Shown piece by piece: positions 41,101 through 52,080 of a stretch of DNA of 64,000 nt. The stretch's first letter is position 1. Each line of letters begins with the position of its first letter. A program made the position numbers and the translations under genes. The notes beneath the pieces were generated by a model. It was not told where the DNA came from. It ran no database searches and saw nothing but the letters and a program-made list of their open reading frames with translations. Source of the DNA: Bolinopsis microptera (Eukaryota > Ctenophora > Tentaculata > Lobata > Bolinopsidae). Location: NCBI RefSeq assembly GCF_026151205.1, contig NC_087077.1, positions 3,100,001 to 3,164,000 of the forward strand, in the 5' to 3' direction.

Positions 41101-44100
41101 CCTAGTCCAATAACTCAATGTTATGTACTTCTGGTCTCTTTGAATCTATCAACGCTAAAGCTAATTATTAAATCAGTACGTGTTCGTCACGTTTATTCAG
41201 GAGACCGGAGAGAGAGAGAGAGACGGCCCATTTTTAGTGGATAATCAACAGCCTGGTACTTCCAACTATCGGTTTTTAATTGACAAAAGGCTCGGTAGTC
41301 GGTGTCAGCGATGAAAATAGCCAGCACATTTCAGCAAATGTTCCCATCAACGTGACATGAAGTGCAAATACTTGTGGCGGGGTGAGAAGGGAACATTTAG
41401 AAAAATTTAATTAATAAATTAATTATGGAGGTGGTTGTTGACCAAGTGGAACGGTCTAATGAGGGAGGACAGGAACAAGGAACAAGCCGACAACACCACC
41501 CTAAATTGGAGGTGCAAACAAATTCACTGGTCCCCCCGGGTGTTACCATGGTTACCCGGGTGTTACCATGGTTACCTGCACACTTGGTCCACCAATTAGC
41601 ATGGCAATTCAGTCAATTAAAAGCTTCTTAGTCAGTCTATCTATTAATTAATCAATTAGGAATAATGACTCGTTGAAACTGCCAATATTTGAGAAAACAC
41701 GGCAAAGATCGGTCAGAATAGCAAGAACTACTAAAAAACATAAAAAACAAAAATAAGGGCAACACAATTTCTCAAAGGAAACCGCGTCCTAATCCAATAC
41801 AAACAAAACTTTTTCAACAACTTTTCGTACAAGAATACTGTGTTTGGAGCGTGATAGCATTACAAGTTATTACAAGTTACTGCGAGCATCTTGCTTGTTA
41901 GAAGCTACCAAAGTAACACTCTGGCGGGTGTATTGTAAACACAAGCATTCTCATATATTACATATTTATTAGACTGCAGAACACCATGTGACAGAGAGTC
42001 AGGACACCACATTTTGTCCTGCCACTTCTTCAGCTTGTTAGTGTCAGAGATGATGATTAATGGATTACTTTTCGGATTGATTGTTGCTGTAATCCTTGAC
42101 AACTGGAGCTGAGAGTCAAGTAGTGTGGTGTCCAGTGATCATCTCCAGCATGATTAGTTAATCTTCAGTCACGACACTGATTCGAGCAAAAGTTGTTAAA
42201 CGACCATTGTTTTGCGAAAGAAAGTAAACTAGCTGCTGATTGCATGGATTGCGTGTTTCTAAAATGTACCGTACTTTCATATTGGTATTCAATAGGCTAA
42301 ATCGAGGGGAAGTGTCTTTGATTGGATGTTTAGAGCAGCATTCAGCACGAATTTGCAAAGTCACAAAACATAACAGGAAATTCAGTGGCTGAAAATTAAT
42401 TGAGAGAAGTCAAAACAAAACAGGTGTTTGAGCGGCTAATAATCGAATGAAGGTGCCATTTTGACCATTTGAATTGATCGCCATAGTTTCATAATAATAA
42501 ATATTGAGGCGAGTAAATACAGCCCATAAGATCTCAGCTCGAACAGACTACAGTGTACGCCGCAGATTGCACTACACACACTGAGAGTAAGATTGAAGTT
42601 AGGGCTGTTCAAGTTTTATCCCACCTTTATTAATTAACCAGGAAAACAATATTCACCACGTGACCAGATTACACGTGCAATTGTTGAGTTGAGAATTGGT
42701 AGGACATGTGCACGCTGGTAACTATGGACAGCAGAAATGTGATGTCGTCTTGGTGGGGGTAGTCAGGTGTGACCCAAATTAGTGATTTGGTGGATTTAGA
42801 TTGTTCTAGAATAATCCGACCTTTTCTATTGTAAAGTATAATGGACACAAGGTTAACAAATTGCATGATGAAATTTTAATGTGGTTGTCTAAACAAAATG
42901 CAAGGTCGTTTACAAACTTAAATACAAAAATGTTGGTTTTTTTTAATGTCTCCATTTTTCTGCAGCTGCAATAAAAATAAAAATTTGGGAAACAGTGATG
43001 TTTGATTGAAATAAATTTTCGTGCACATACAGAATGAATGGTTAATAATTTAATATATATGTAGACCAAGGTCTGTGCACGGGATGCTTCCTGGAAGAAT
43101 CCAGTTCTTTTAGCGGGGCACCCTACCTAAAGCCAAATTGAGATATAATAATCATATTCCTAGAGAAATAATCAGAAATCGAATACCAATCAAATAATAT
43201 GATATATAGGAGTAGTAACCATATTTACTATGCAAAATGCCCCAACCACATAGTGTAAATTTATATAGAATTCAAATTCCATATCATCATTAAACCTCAA
43301 TAGTCAATATAATAGCCCAAGCAAAATTAAATAACTTCTTATATACCTTACTGTCATACTACAAATTAATTAAACATTTGAAATCTGTTAACCAGAGAAT
43401 AAATTTCTAAAAAAAAAAAATTTGTTTTCCTAAACCTAATGCAAGTGAAATAATTTAGATGCAATAATGAATGCCTAATGTGAGTATCATCTGTCAATGT
43501 CCTTGTAAAAAAGTCTGTAAAAGAGATATGAGTAACTAATATAGAAGAAAAAACAGGAAGTTGTCGTCTGTTGAAAAATAAATAAAATATCTAGAATATA
43601 AATTAGAATATAAAATAACATTCAGTCAATGTGTCGTCAATAAACTGTACAATTATCAAATGTTAAAACTGGGTGATACAGTCACCAAAAATAAATACTA
43701 AGTATAATAAGTAAATAAATGCTCAGATCTCTAAACTAAAAAATGAAGCAAGTAAAATAGCGTGAATAGAAAGCTTTACTGAATATCAGAATCATGCCTT
43801 ATTAGGCTTGCATAAATCATTGTGATTTTACACTTTGTGATGATGTTATTTTGATATTTCCTTTGCAGGAAAGGAAACCAAGTGTTGACTACTACAAGTG
43901 TTATACTATACTACTATATTACTACTACTTATACTATACTACCCCACTATTGTGTGACAAAGATAATGCTTAAATGAACTAATTAAGGATAAAAATCGGT
44001 GTTTATGTCAGAACGGCTCTCGGAAAAACAATATGTACATAATATCCATAACAGACTCGATATAGCGCTGTGTTAAAATTCGAATGACCGATTCTTTACA

Positions 44101-44179
44101 AGTTATTGTTATAATTGTTTGAACAATTAATGAGATATCAAATTGATTTCAGCCTAATAATGGATTTCTCCAATTGTTT
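38196..44179. other. no recognisable gene
   Basis: Includes the 5' flank of the Mlx-like gene, a polypurine stretch at about 38768-38848 (AGAAGAG-rich), a 20-bp direct duplication at 41537-41576 (CGGGTGTTACCATGGTTACC twice) and E-boxes at 39372, 39624, 39641, 40831, 42657 and 42672. 43.1-44.1 kb is very AT-rich. No exon was supported. Confidence 0.35.
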
Positions 44180-44725
44180 GTATCCACTGTAACATTACCA
44201 GTATCCACTGTAACACTACCAATATCCACTGTAACACTACCAGTATCCACTGTCACACTACCAGGTATCCACTGTTACACTACCAGTATCCACTGTTACA
44301 CTACCAGCATCCACTGTAACACTACCAGTATCCACTGTTTCACTACCAGTATCCACTGTTTCACTACCAGTATCCACTGTAACACTACCAGTATCCACTG
44401 TAACACTGCCAGTATCCACTGTAACACTACCAGTATCCACCGTAACACTACCAGTATCCACTGTAACACTACCAGTATCCACTGTAACACTACCAGTATC
44501 CACTGTAACACTACCAGTATACACTGTCACACTACCAGTATCCACTGTTACACTACCAGTATCCACTGTAACACTACCATTAATAGTATCCACTGTCACA
44601 CTGTTACACTACCACTGCAACACTACCAGTATCCACTGTCACACTACCAGTATCCACTGTAACACTACCAGTATTTACTGTCGCTCTACCAGTATCTACT
44701 GCAACACTACCAGTATCCACTGTTA
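44180..44725. repeat. 21-bp minisatellite, ~26 copies
   Basis: Tandem units of GTATCCACTGTAACACTACC plus A with scattered substitutions and one short break near 44575-44615. As the unit is a multiple of three, each frame repeats a 7-residue motif; on the minus strand it reads GSVTVDT. The minus frame entering from the right (from about 44870) is open into the array as one ORF, but it stops at about 44604 and has no recognised domain, so coding is unproven. Confidence 0.95.
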
Positions 44726-46015
44726 CGCATTTATATTTTGTGAATTGTGTTGAGATGTCCTGATCTATACTGTAGGCTTTAGCTCCCATGCACAGTTCCA
44801 TTTTGCCATTTGAATAATCTTCTCTGTAAATTGTGCCCAATGGTAACGTAACGCCACTGATGTGCCCATGAGTTTATAATCAATTTTACCACTGAGGAGA
44901 ATCTGTTTCAGAAGCACAAACCATGGCTATTTCCATCTATTGATGCTTTTCATACAAACAAGTTAAACCAAATTCTTTATGTCATGTATCCTGAGTTTGG
45001 ACAGGATATTCCCGCTTAAAATACTTCCATCACTATACGTGACAATGTCTTTTGTACCACAGTAAACAGAAAATTAAAACAAAAGTATCTCTTCATTTCC
45101 TTACTTTCCAAATACAAGGTACACCAGACCAAAGATAATAATACGACCAAGCAACATGAACAGTCTCTTGAACCCCAGGAAAAAATCAAGGGAACATCTA
45201 AAAAAGGCATGGTTTAAATGTGCTCTAGAAGATACAGCAGTGTTTCAAGGAAAAGAACATAACTAAACTGTGCGTTTTGCTCTAAAAACACACTTTTTTG
45301 GAGATTTTACCGGCATATCCTCTAAAATCATCTAATTTGTTCAATTTTAGGGAGGGGCGCCGTAAAGGGGCCACCAACAGGCAACGTTACGCCACTGGTG
45401 TGCTGGAACGTTGCCAGCGCCTGCAATTCGACTGATACCGTATCGTAGATCAAGCATATTTATAGTTCTTACGTTAAGTCACGTGACATGCGTCATCAAA
45501 AAATTTGACAGTGCACGGATGAGATTCTCATGGAAATATGAAAAAAAAGCCAAAGCGGGGTGGGATTATAGAAACTGTGCCAGGGTTATTTATTAAGCGG
45601 GAAAAAACAGCGGGATTATCAGAATTGATTATTCCATCCTGGCTGATTATTCTATCCAGGAGGTGTTTATAATGTGCTAATGGTAACGCCAATAGTGTTG
45701 ACCAAGCCCTTGCTTGCAAACTCAAGGGTTCTCAAAGTTGAATGGGATACAAAGTACACCAGTCACCTACATACAAAATGATTTTTGGTTTGGCTGTATG
45801 CATCCAGTAAAATTTGTGTTTGATATCAATTTCACACATCCTCGTTAAATGCTATTCATATATCTTCCAATCACTTGATAAGATCCTTACAGTACTGTGC
45901 TCAGCCTATCATCCCGCCATATCTCACTATGAACAAAAAAGCCTGAGGCCCCCAGGTAAATAAAATCCAAACTCCAAACGAATTTTAAATTAAGTTCATG
46001 TAAAATCCGGTTTGG
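44726..46015. other. no certain gene; small hairpin
   Basis: At 45380-45415 a perfect 9-bp inverted repeat GGCAACGTT / AACGTTGCC encloses ACGCCACTGGTGTGCTGG. A related sequence (GGTAACGTAACGCCACTGAT) occurs at 44842, so both may belong to one diverged repeat. E-box at 45480. Confidence 0.4.
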
Positions 46016-46220
46016 AATATTGTTTATGGGTCGCATGGTTGCAACATCGAGAAGACAAAATACATGTCCTACAACCTACCACGGCCTGTTAACTCGGATG
46101 ATAGGGTCTTCATTAACAGCAACCCTCTCGAAGAAGTCCACGACTTTAAATATCTTGGATCCTACATCGCTTCAACCAGCAAAGACATCAATGTCAGGAA
46201 AGTCCTTGCATGGAATCTAA

Positions 46221-46483
46221 GTAAACTATAGGTAAAAATATAATATTAATCATAAGCTAAAATGTACTAATCTTTGTATTCTAAATGGGGAAAAAGAAGA
46301 AACATTGTCAGTCAGTCGAGAAAATTGTCAGTCAGGCTATATGGCAGCTTTGTAGATGTTGTGACTATGCTAGTAGTGGTCCCAGGCTTGCGACTGGAAT
46401 TGCGGTGTTAAATCGATTTAATGGTACCAACGATCCACCTCCCACTTGTTGTTTGGTACTTAGCATTAATAGTGTTAGCTGTA
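46221..46483 (+). repeat. inserted copy of the 14912-15175 segment
   Basis: Nearly identical to the reverse complement of 14912-15175 (two indels, no substitutions seen). At the left junction, the retroelement's own sequence AATCTAAGTAAACTA matches AATCTAGGTAAACTA next to the source copy at 14 of 15 positions, so the boundary lies in microhomology. No target-site duplication longer than CTA is visible, and no poly(A) is present, which argues against LINE-mediated retroposition. Confidence 0.9.
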
Positions 46484-46491
46484 AAGTCTAG
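46285..46491 (+). pseudogene. truncated, frameshifted copy of the 88-aa membrane protein
   Basis: Matches the ORF at 14846-15112 through its first 47 residues exactly. Then a 2-nt deletion (GGTACC in place of GGTATACC) shifts the frame before the membrane helix, and the duplicated segment stops 66 bp short of the original stop codon. It cannot make the source protein. Confidence 0.85.
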
Positions 46492-46986
46492 ATGTTTTCT
46501 GGAAATCTGACATGTCTAGAAAGATCAAGACTAAAATTTTCAGAACTGCAGTCGAGCCTGTTCTTTTATATGGCGCAGAAACATGGACTTTGAAGAAAGC
46601 TGACACTAAAGCACTAGACGGTGTTTACACACGAATGCTACGAAGGGTCTTTGGTATCTCATGGAAATCCCACACACCTAACTCCGTCCTCTACGGAAAT
46701 ATCCCATCGGTGACTGATACCATCAAAACACGAAGACTTCGTTTTGCAGGGCATGTCTACCGTCTACAGGACCAACCTGCTCAGCAACTCCTTTTCTGGC
46801 AACCATCTTACGGCAAAAGGTATCGAGGACGACCACACAAGACCTTTCCGGACGTCCTTCAAGAAGATACTGGTTTAGAGCCCCACATGATACGTCTGCT
46901 CATGAGTGATAGAGATAAATGGAGAAATGCGTTGACACGAAACTCGTTCCAGATTTCATCTGGACCGACCTAGGCAGGCAGGCAGG

Positions 46987-47215
46987 TTGCAATGTATTCT
47001 ATTCTTGTGTAAATTTTAAATCAAGTAAATCAACAACAAATTATTTAATTTTTATCGTGTCTCTGGTAAAATGATTTCACTGTCAATGTCCATATTGCAT
47101 TGACAAGGATTTGTGCACTTATAAAATTATTCAAACAATATAAACATAATATAGCAATGACCCTATATAAAATCAAACCTTTAAGAATATAAAAAATTCC
47201 CTAAACACTCAAAAA
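46987..47215. other. AT-rich flank / 3' UTR of retroelement copy 1
   Basis: Probably the 3' untranslated part of the minus-strand element ending at 47216. Its end could not be located; ATTATTTAATTT at about 47038 recurs at about 50824, which might be a target duplication but is too AT-rich to trust. Confidence 0.3.
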
Positions 47216-50172
47216 TTACCCTTGGCCTTGTGGCTCCAAGTTAAGATCTAGACTGTTTATATTAACAATGTTTTTTCTCGCACCTCTGTCTCCACGGAGA
47301 GAAATCACTGTTGTTCTTAGGATTTCAAAGCGAAGGCGCTTTCTGATGTAACCTACAGCATCCGAGTACCTCTGGCCAGTGTGGTACTCCATCTTACTGG
47401 CCAGCTTTTTTACCAGTCTTTCAGCTTCACTACCCATTCCACCAGAAGTCGAGAACACTAAAGGTGTGAAGCTTCCTTTCTCCACTTCAAGAACCCTTTC
47501 GTTGTAACATCGCTTTTTCTCATTTTCATGGGACTGGTACATTGCTGGGATCGATTTGCTTGCATTGGAGGGGGCTGGGGCATGAAATACCCTTACATCA
47601 AAATATGCCCTCTCTGAAGCATTCCAAATCGATCTTGCAGAAATGTCCAGCCTAGCTTGGTCTCCAAGTACTGTTCCCTTAGGCAACTTCAGACCATCAA
47701 CTGGAAGAAGAACTGGCTCAGTCTGCACATCCTTGCATTTCACAGTTCTCATTAGTTCAGCAAAGGTGTCTCTCAGCGAGTTGTGCCGCAGTGACACATA
47801 TCCACCGAGTTTGCAGATGAGCGCATGGTTTGCTGAGTACTTTTGGCCACACGTACATGTCTTAGGGCTGTCCTTTAAGTTCAGGTTGTACCTGAGAGCT
47901 AATGCGTCTGAGAACTGTTGTTTGTTCATCAGATATCCATACTCTTTTAAAGGTAGTGCTGTTAACCAAGCACTTGCCCCTTTCTCAGCAGCTAGTTGGA
48001 ACATCAACTTTGCCAGTGGTGTTGACTCGAGCTCCTGGCGTATTTCCGCTTGTTTTTGTCGATAGAAGAGATTTCGTTCAGTTGTTATCTCAGTTTTCAC
48101 TCCTTTGCTTACTCTCCAGTCCTCTGTGTAGTTGTCCACCTGCTTGAGAATAGCTTCTTTAAGGGTTTTGTGGCTCTACATGAGAATTTGTACTCTCGGT
48201 CTGCCATGTCCATCATAACTGGTATACCCAATCCTCCATATCTTGGTGGTAGAGCCATTATGTTCCTTAGTTCATCAGTGCAGCTAAACAGCCTGTTGAT
48301 GATAGCTGGGATAAACTCATCGCGTGTTACTTGTTCCAGAGGAGTGAGCCTATCTGCAACTCCTGGGGTAGTTCTGCACACATAGTTCCATCTTTTACTA
48401 AGCCCATACATGTATGCACTGTATGCTATTTGAGGTTCTCTTGATGCTATATCACTTAATTGTTTAAGATCACGACACCATTCTTGAACTTTTTCCTCGA
48501 TGAAAGCCCCTTTTCCTTCCTCAGTTCCGATAAAGCTGCCCAGATATCGTCGACCAATACTTGTCACATTGACATCTGGGAACAAGTTTCTTGCCTTCTC
48601 TTCGTGCTCAGGCTTGACTATCACCCATGTCTTGGAAGATTTAGGGTTGTAACCAAAAAGTGGTCCTTTAATGCAGAGATTATCCCACCATTTCCTCATT
48701 TCTTCCAGTTTTCCCCCAGCAGCAGAGTCATCAGCATACCAGATCTGAGTCACTTTTCTCTCAATGTTTCCTGCATCAATCAATGGTATTGTACCACATG
48801 CATAAAATCCCATAGCAGGTGGATCACCTTGTGTTGTCCCTTCTTCACTAAAAAGATGTTCATCTTCTCCTGCAATAAACAGTCTAGCAGGCATTCTGTA
48901 GGTGTTCATAATGTAGGTAGCAACTTCTGGACATACAATATACATGTTGTTAAGAGCTGCCTCTCGGTTCAGCAAGTTGAATGCATTCTCTGCATCCACT
49001 AAGATGATTGCTTCAGTTTCAGGATCTTCAAAGCAGTCCCTCGCAGCATGAACAGCTGCTTCCACTCCTCCCTGAAGACCAGCACACACTTGAATAGGAG
49101 CAGTGGCACCAACCAGATCCTTCTGTAGGAGGGTCATCACTGTCTTCCCTATTATCCTTCGTAAGACTTCACCAATGCCAACAGGCCTGACGCCAGGCTT
49201 TTTATCCAGGGGAACAAGTCGACATGCTGTCAATGAGGTCAACATCGTTGGATCCAGATTCCTGACACATAGTTTCCTTGCAATCCCTGCTATAGCATTG
49301 CATAGATCCTCACACTTCTTACCAAACTGTTTAGAACACAGTAGTCTCTTCCACGCATCCGCATCCATTCCTGAAGGCCCTGCAGCACCCTGTACTCTCT
49401 TTGCTGCTTGTCTTATCGATTCCCCGTCAATACTGTCAAAGATAACCGGCTCTACTCTCCTCACTGGTCCACTCAGACAGCTTCCCTTTGATGCAGGTGA
49501 TGCCTTGGGATGCTTCTCTTTCAGTACTTTTATCACATCTGGAGTGGGTTCAAGAATCCCGGTGGCATTTTCGCCAATCCACCTCATTGCTGCACTGACT
49601 TTACCTTTCATCATAAGTCGAGTGAAGACTCTCTCAACATGGCCATGTTCATGTTTCCCCTTTCCCATTCTTCTCTGAATCTCCTGTCCTTCTCGCAGCA
49701 ACTCTTCTAACTTACCTGCCTGCCACAAAACAAGCCTTCTCTTCAACACTTCAGTGTGTTCCTTTGCTTTGGATCTCTTTGAGGGTTTCTGCAACAGTAG
49801 TGATGGCATTATCATCAAAAGGGTCATGGTCACTGATTCCATAGTACTGCCTGCCGAAAAATTGTTGGCCACTTTAGTCATTTCCTCGATGAATGCTTTT
49901 CCTGCAGCCCCTGAGGGAAGCAGAAATATGTTTCTTCTCCATTTGACTACAACACCATATATTCCCTCACATTGTGTTAGAACTTCCCAACTATTCCATG
50001 ATCCTAATTTCAATTGAGATGGATCCCTTACATTTTCATAACCTGGGAAACAGCACTCCTTTCCCTCTTCTTCCACAATATGAGGGTCCTTTGATATTGG
50101 AGTAGATGGTTGTACACTTTCTTCGACCTGTCTCCTCAACTTTCGGATAGCTTTAGTTATGGGGTTTTCGTC
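47216..50172 (-). pseudogene. retroelement reverse transcriptase plus nuclease-like C-terminus
   Basis: 48109-50172 carries an N-terminal linker (LLQKPSKRSKA), the RT fingers (LVPLDKKPGVRPVGIGEVLR), an ILVDAENAFNLL motif that supplies the first catalytic aspartates, TTQGDPPAM and the YADD box. 47216-48180, one base out of frame, continues with GASAWLTALPL, a zinc-binding pattern CTCG-x6-HALIC-x4-GG, RHNSLRD, then EPVLLPV, ARLDISA and FDVRVFHAPAPS. The spaced Glu, Asp and Asp-x-Arg resemble a PD-(D/E)XK nuclease with Arg in place of Lys; that reading is inference. A single missing A near 48165 separates the two parts, so this copy is not expected to make an intact protein. Confidence 0.85.
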
Positions 50173-50478
50173 TTAGTCTTCGTTGCTCTTCTCCTCCTTG
50201 CCACATCTTTGACATGACCACTCAGAATCCTCATTTTCTGCTAGGTCTTTAAACTGCAACTCCGACAGTCCACTACATGCCGCATGGAACCATCGTCCAC
50301 ATTTTCCTTCACATTGAATACAATCACATATTACCTCCTTTGAACAAAATCCACAGATATCAGCTTTCTTTCCAGTTTGCTTTCCTACTTTGGACCTAGT
50401 GTCCATTTTTCTTGTATCAGGCATTCCAACCCAAAAATGGGAACCACTACTGTTGCCGAGTCGGTTACCAGCAGACAC
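50173..50478 (-). pseudogene. retroelement N-terminal PHD finger
   Basis: 101 codons from an ATG to TAA. Residues about 34-92 form a PHD-type zinc finger: ICGFCSKEVICDCIQC, then C-x2-WFH-x3-C, then W-x-C-x2-C (EWSCQRC). In cellular proteins PHD fingers read histone H3 tails; in a retroelement it might steer integration to chromatin, which is speculation. The frame continues past the TAA into the RT ORF without a shift, so the stop is probably a single mutation in a longer ORF, though natural separation of two ORFs is possible. Confidence 0.8.
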
Positions 50479-51151
50479 TGAAGCTTACCGCTGTCAGCCC
50501 CTACTGGATACGAGTCTCCTTAACAGTAGTGGACCCAAATTTGGGATCTGATGGAGTAGTCTCAACACCAGAGGATTTTACAGCTCAAGCAAAAATTTTA
50601 TTTTAACTCAAATATCTCAAATCAATGAGAGGAGGATTGATCAATGATGGGAGGATTGATCATTGATCATTTACTTACAGAGTAATTAGTGTCAAAGAGT
50701 TGGGAAATTGAAACAAGGATTCAAGAAGCAAATGAACAGTCATGTTAAAACTTTATTGAATATTGAAACGACGCCCAATATAATCTCAAAAATAGCACAT
50801 TTAATTATAAATTTGAACATAAAATAATTATTTAATTTCAAATTTGCTTTATCATTTATTTTATATTAAGTTGGTACACCAACCAAAATTGAAAAAGGGA
50901 TTTTATTAAACCACTTTTTAGAAAACTCTAGGTAAGGACAAATTTATATAACAACAACTGTAGTGAGTAAGTGGGAGCCGTGCGAGGATGAAAAAGTCAA
51001 AATTGTTTTTCGCAGAAAAAATATAAAAACACCAAATATGCCTTGCGCTGCATTAAAAATATTTTTTTCAAAAATGTTCGTTTATTATTTAGTAAAAAGT
51101 TAATTTTTTTAATTGAAAATGCAAATTTGTTCCAGCTTGTGGCTCCGTTAC
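50479..51151. other. 5' flank of retroelement copy 1
   Basis: Contains the short 5' leader of the element near 50480-50600, then AT-rich DNA. An imperfect duplication (AGGAGGATTGATCAATGATG / GGGAGGATTGATCATTGATC) is at 50630-50670. Confidence 0.4.
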
Positions 51152-51556
51152 AATGTTTGATTTCATCACGAAACGAAATAAGCATGATAATGCGCGTGGT
51201 TGATCTAACAAGAGCCCTTTCGCTTGCAGTAGCGCGCGACCGCCGAAGGCGGCAAAAATATATTTTATATATTCTACTTGTGAAACAAGTGCGTCACAAA
51301 GTACTGAGTACGCGTATACACATGGCTATACTATGTGAATGCGCGTGGCGCGTCAAAGTACTCCAAGTTACAAAGCTAATTATTAACAAATCATAGGTTC
51401 GGGTAAGTTTGTAATAAAAAAGCTTACTTTATTGCAGTTATGACACATTAGCTTTTATGGTTGATTTCACATACAACATAGCCATGTGTATACGCGTACT
51501 TCAGCGGTCGCGCGCTACTGCAAGCGAGAGGGCTATGGTTAGAGCAATGTTTGATT
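51152..51556. mobile_element. foldback (MITE-like) element
   Basis: Long inverted repeats with no coding capacity. Outer arms 51213-51248 and 51499-51534 match at 34 of 36 positions (GCTTGCAGTAGCGCGCGACC core). Inner arms at 51308-51339 and 51466-51499 share GTACGCGTATACACATGGCT. In the right half the outer and inner arms abut; in the left half 59 extra bases separate them. The 11-mer AATGTTTGATT occurs as a direct repeat just outside both ends (51152 and 51546) and could be a target-site duplication, as for MULE-like or hAT-like foldbacks. GC-rich arms contrast with the AT-rich loop. Confidence 0.7.
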
Positions 51557-51934
51557 ATTAATTGCTAAAGCTAAGAAAAAAATTTGTCAAGAGTAAAAAG
51601 TATTATTTTGTGTGCGGTGCGGCTCAATATATTGCATCGCGCTATAATATATAAAAAGTTCATCAGTTGTGATTTATGTTCCCTGAATGAAACTACGCAG
51701 TTGATGTTTATCTTTAAATATAAGTTTCAAATATTGAAACGAAGAAAACAAAATCCTGAGCTGGCGGTTTTTTCATTTGTGCACTTTAAACTTTAAAGCC
51801 TTTTTTCACAGCATTAGCAACTGTCTTCGTGTGAACGTGAATCACCTTTACTGTGATGCATTCTTCTTCAATCTATTGTACTATTTACTGATTTCGTACA
51901 CATCTAAGTTATTGACTCATTGAAAAGCATCACA
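51557..51934. other. AT-rich spacer with fragment related to the 13.4-kb island
   Basis: 51614-51646 (GCGGTGCGGCTCAA ... TGCATCGCGCTATAAT) resembles 13412-13444 (GCGGCGCGGTTTAG ... TGCATCGCGTTACAAT). No coding signal. Confidence 0.4.
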
Positions 51935-52080
51935 GTTTGCTATCTAAGATTTTTTTAAAAAATTTTTTTATTTTTTTAAAAACCAAATATACACAATTAG
52001 GTAAATAAGGTTTGGTACTTTATCCGTACATCCCCTTTAATAGCTACAATAAATTGTATATAAAATTTACATAAACAAAC

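Larger units (their letters stand above)
46016..46986 (+). mobile_element. RTE-like LINE 3' fragment, interrupted by 263-bp insertion
   Basis: Two reading blocks belong to one reverse-transcriptase C-terminus: 46050-46229 with EKTKYMSYN, VHDFKYLGSYIAST and DINVRKVLAWNL, and 46491-46973 with WKSDMSRKIKTKIF, VEPVLLYGAETWTL, RRLRFAGHVYR, GKRYRGRPHKTF and DRDKWRNAL. Order and motifs are those of the RTE-type or related endonuclease/RT LINE proteins. The blocks are separated by the copy of the 14.9-15.2 kb segment; without it they would run on with one reading frame at LSKL/DVFWKS. The RT catalytic core is missing (5' truncation at about 46016). The 3' end is a short (GGCA)n run at 46972-46985. 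Confidence 0.85.
47216..50478 (-). mobile_element. PHD-finger/RT/nuclease non-LTR-type retroelement, copy 1
   Basis: On the minus strand one polyprotein-like reading path of about 1,090 codons encodes a PHD finger, a reverse transcriptase and a C-terminal zinc-motif plus nuclease-like region. Two lesions interrupt it (an in-frame TAA at 50173-50175 and a 1-nt frameshift near 48165). It pairs with the copy at 51951-57047. The RT blocks (TTQGDPPAMGFYA, WYADDSAAGG) and the C-terminal domain are unlike CR1 or RTE polymerases; the class looks closest to RT elements with restriction-like endonucleases, but I cannot assign a clade. Confidence 0.85.

Noticed and set aside
46221-46490. The 263-bp insert as a spliceosomal intron of the LINE ORF (it starts GTAAAC and ends near TCTAG)
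   Set aside because: Joining at those GT/AG positions removes residues expected in the RT (LSKLDV), and the segment is a near-exact copy of another locus with an ORF, so duplication explains it better.
47038-50835. ATTATTTAATTT at both sides of retroelement copy 1 as a target-site duplication
   Set aside because: Twelve A/T bases in AT-rich DNA recur easily by chance, and neither end of the element is otherwise defined there.
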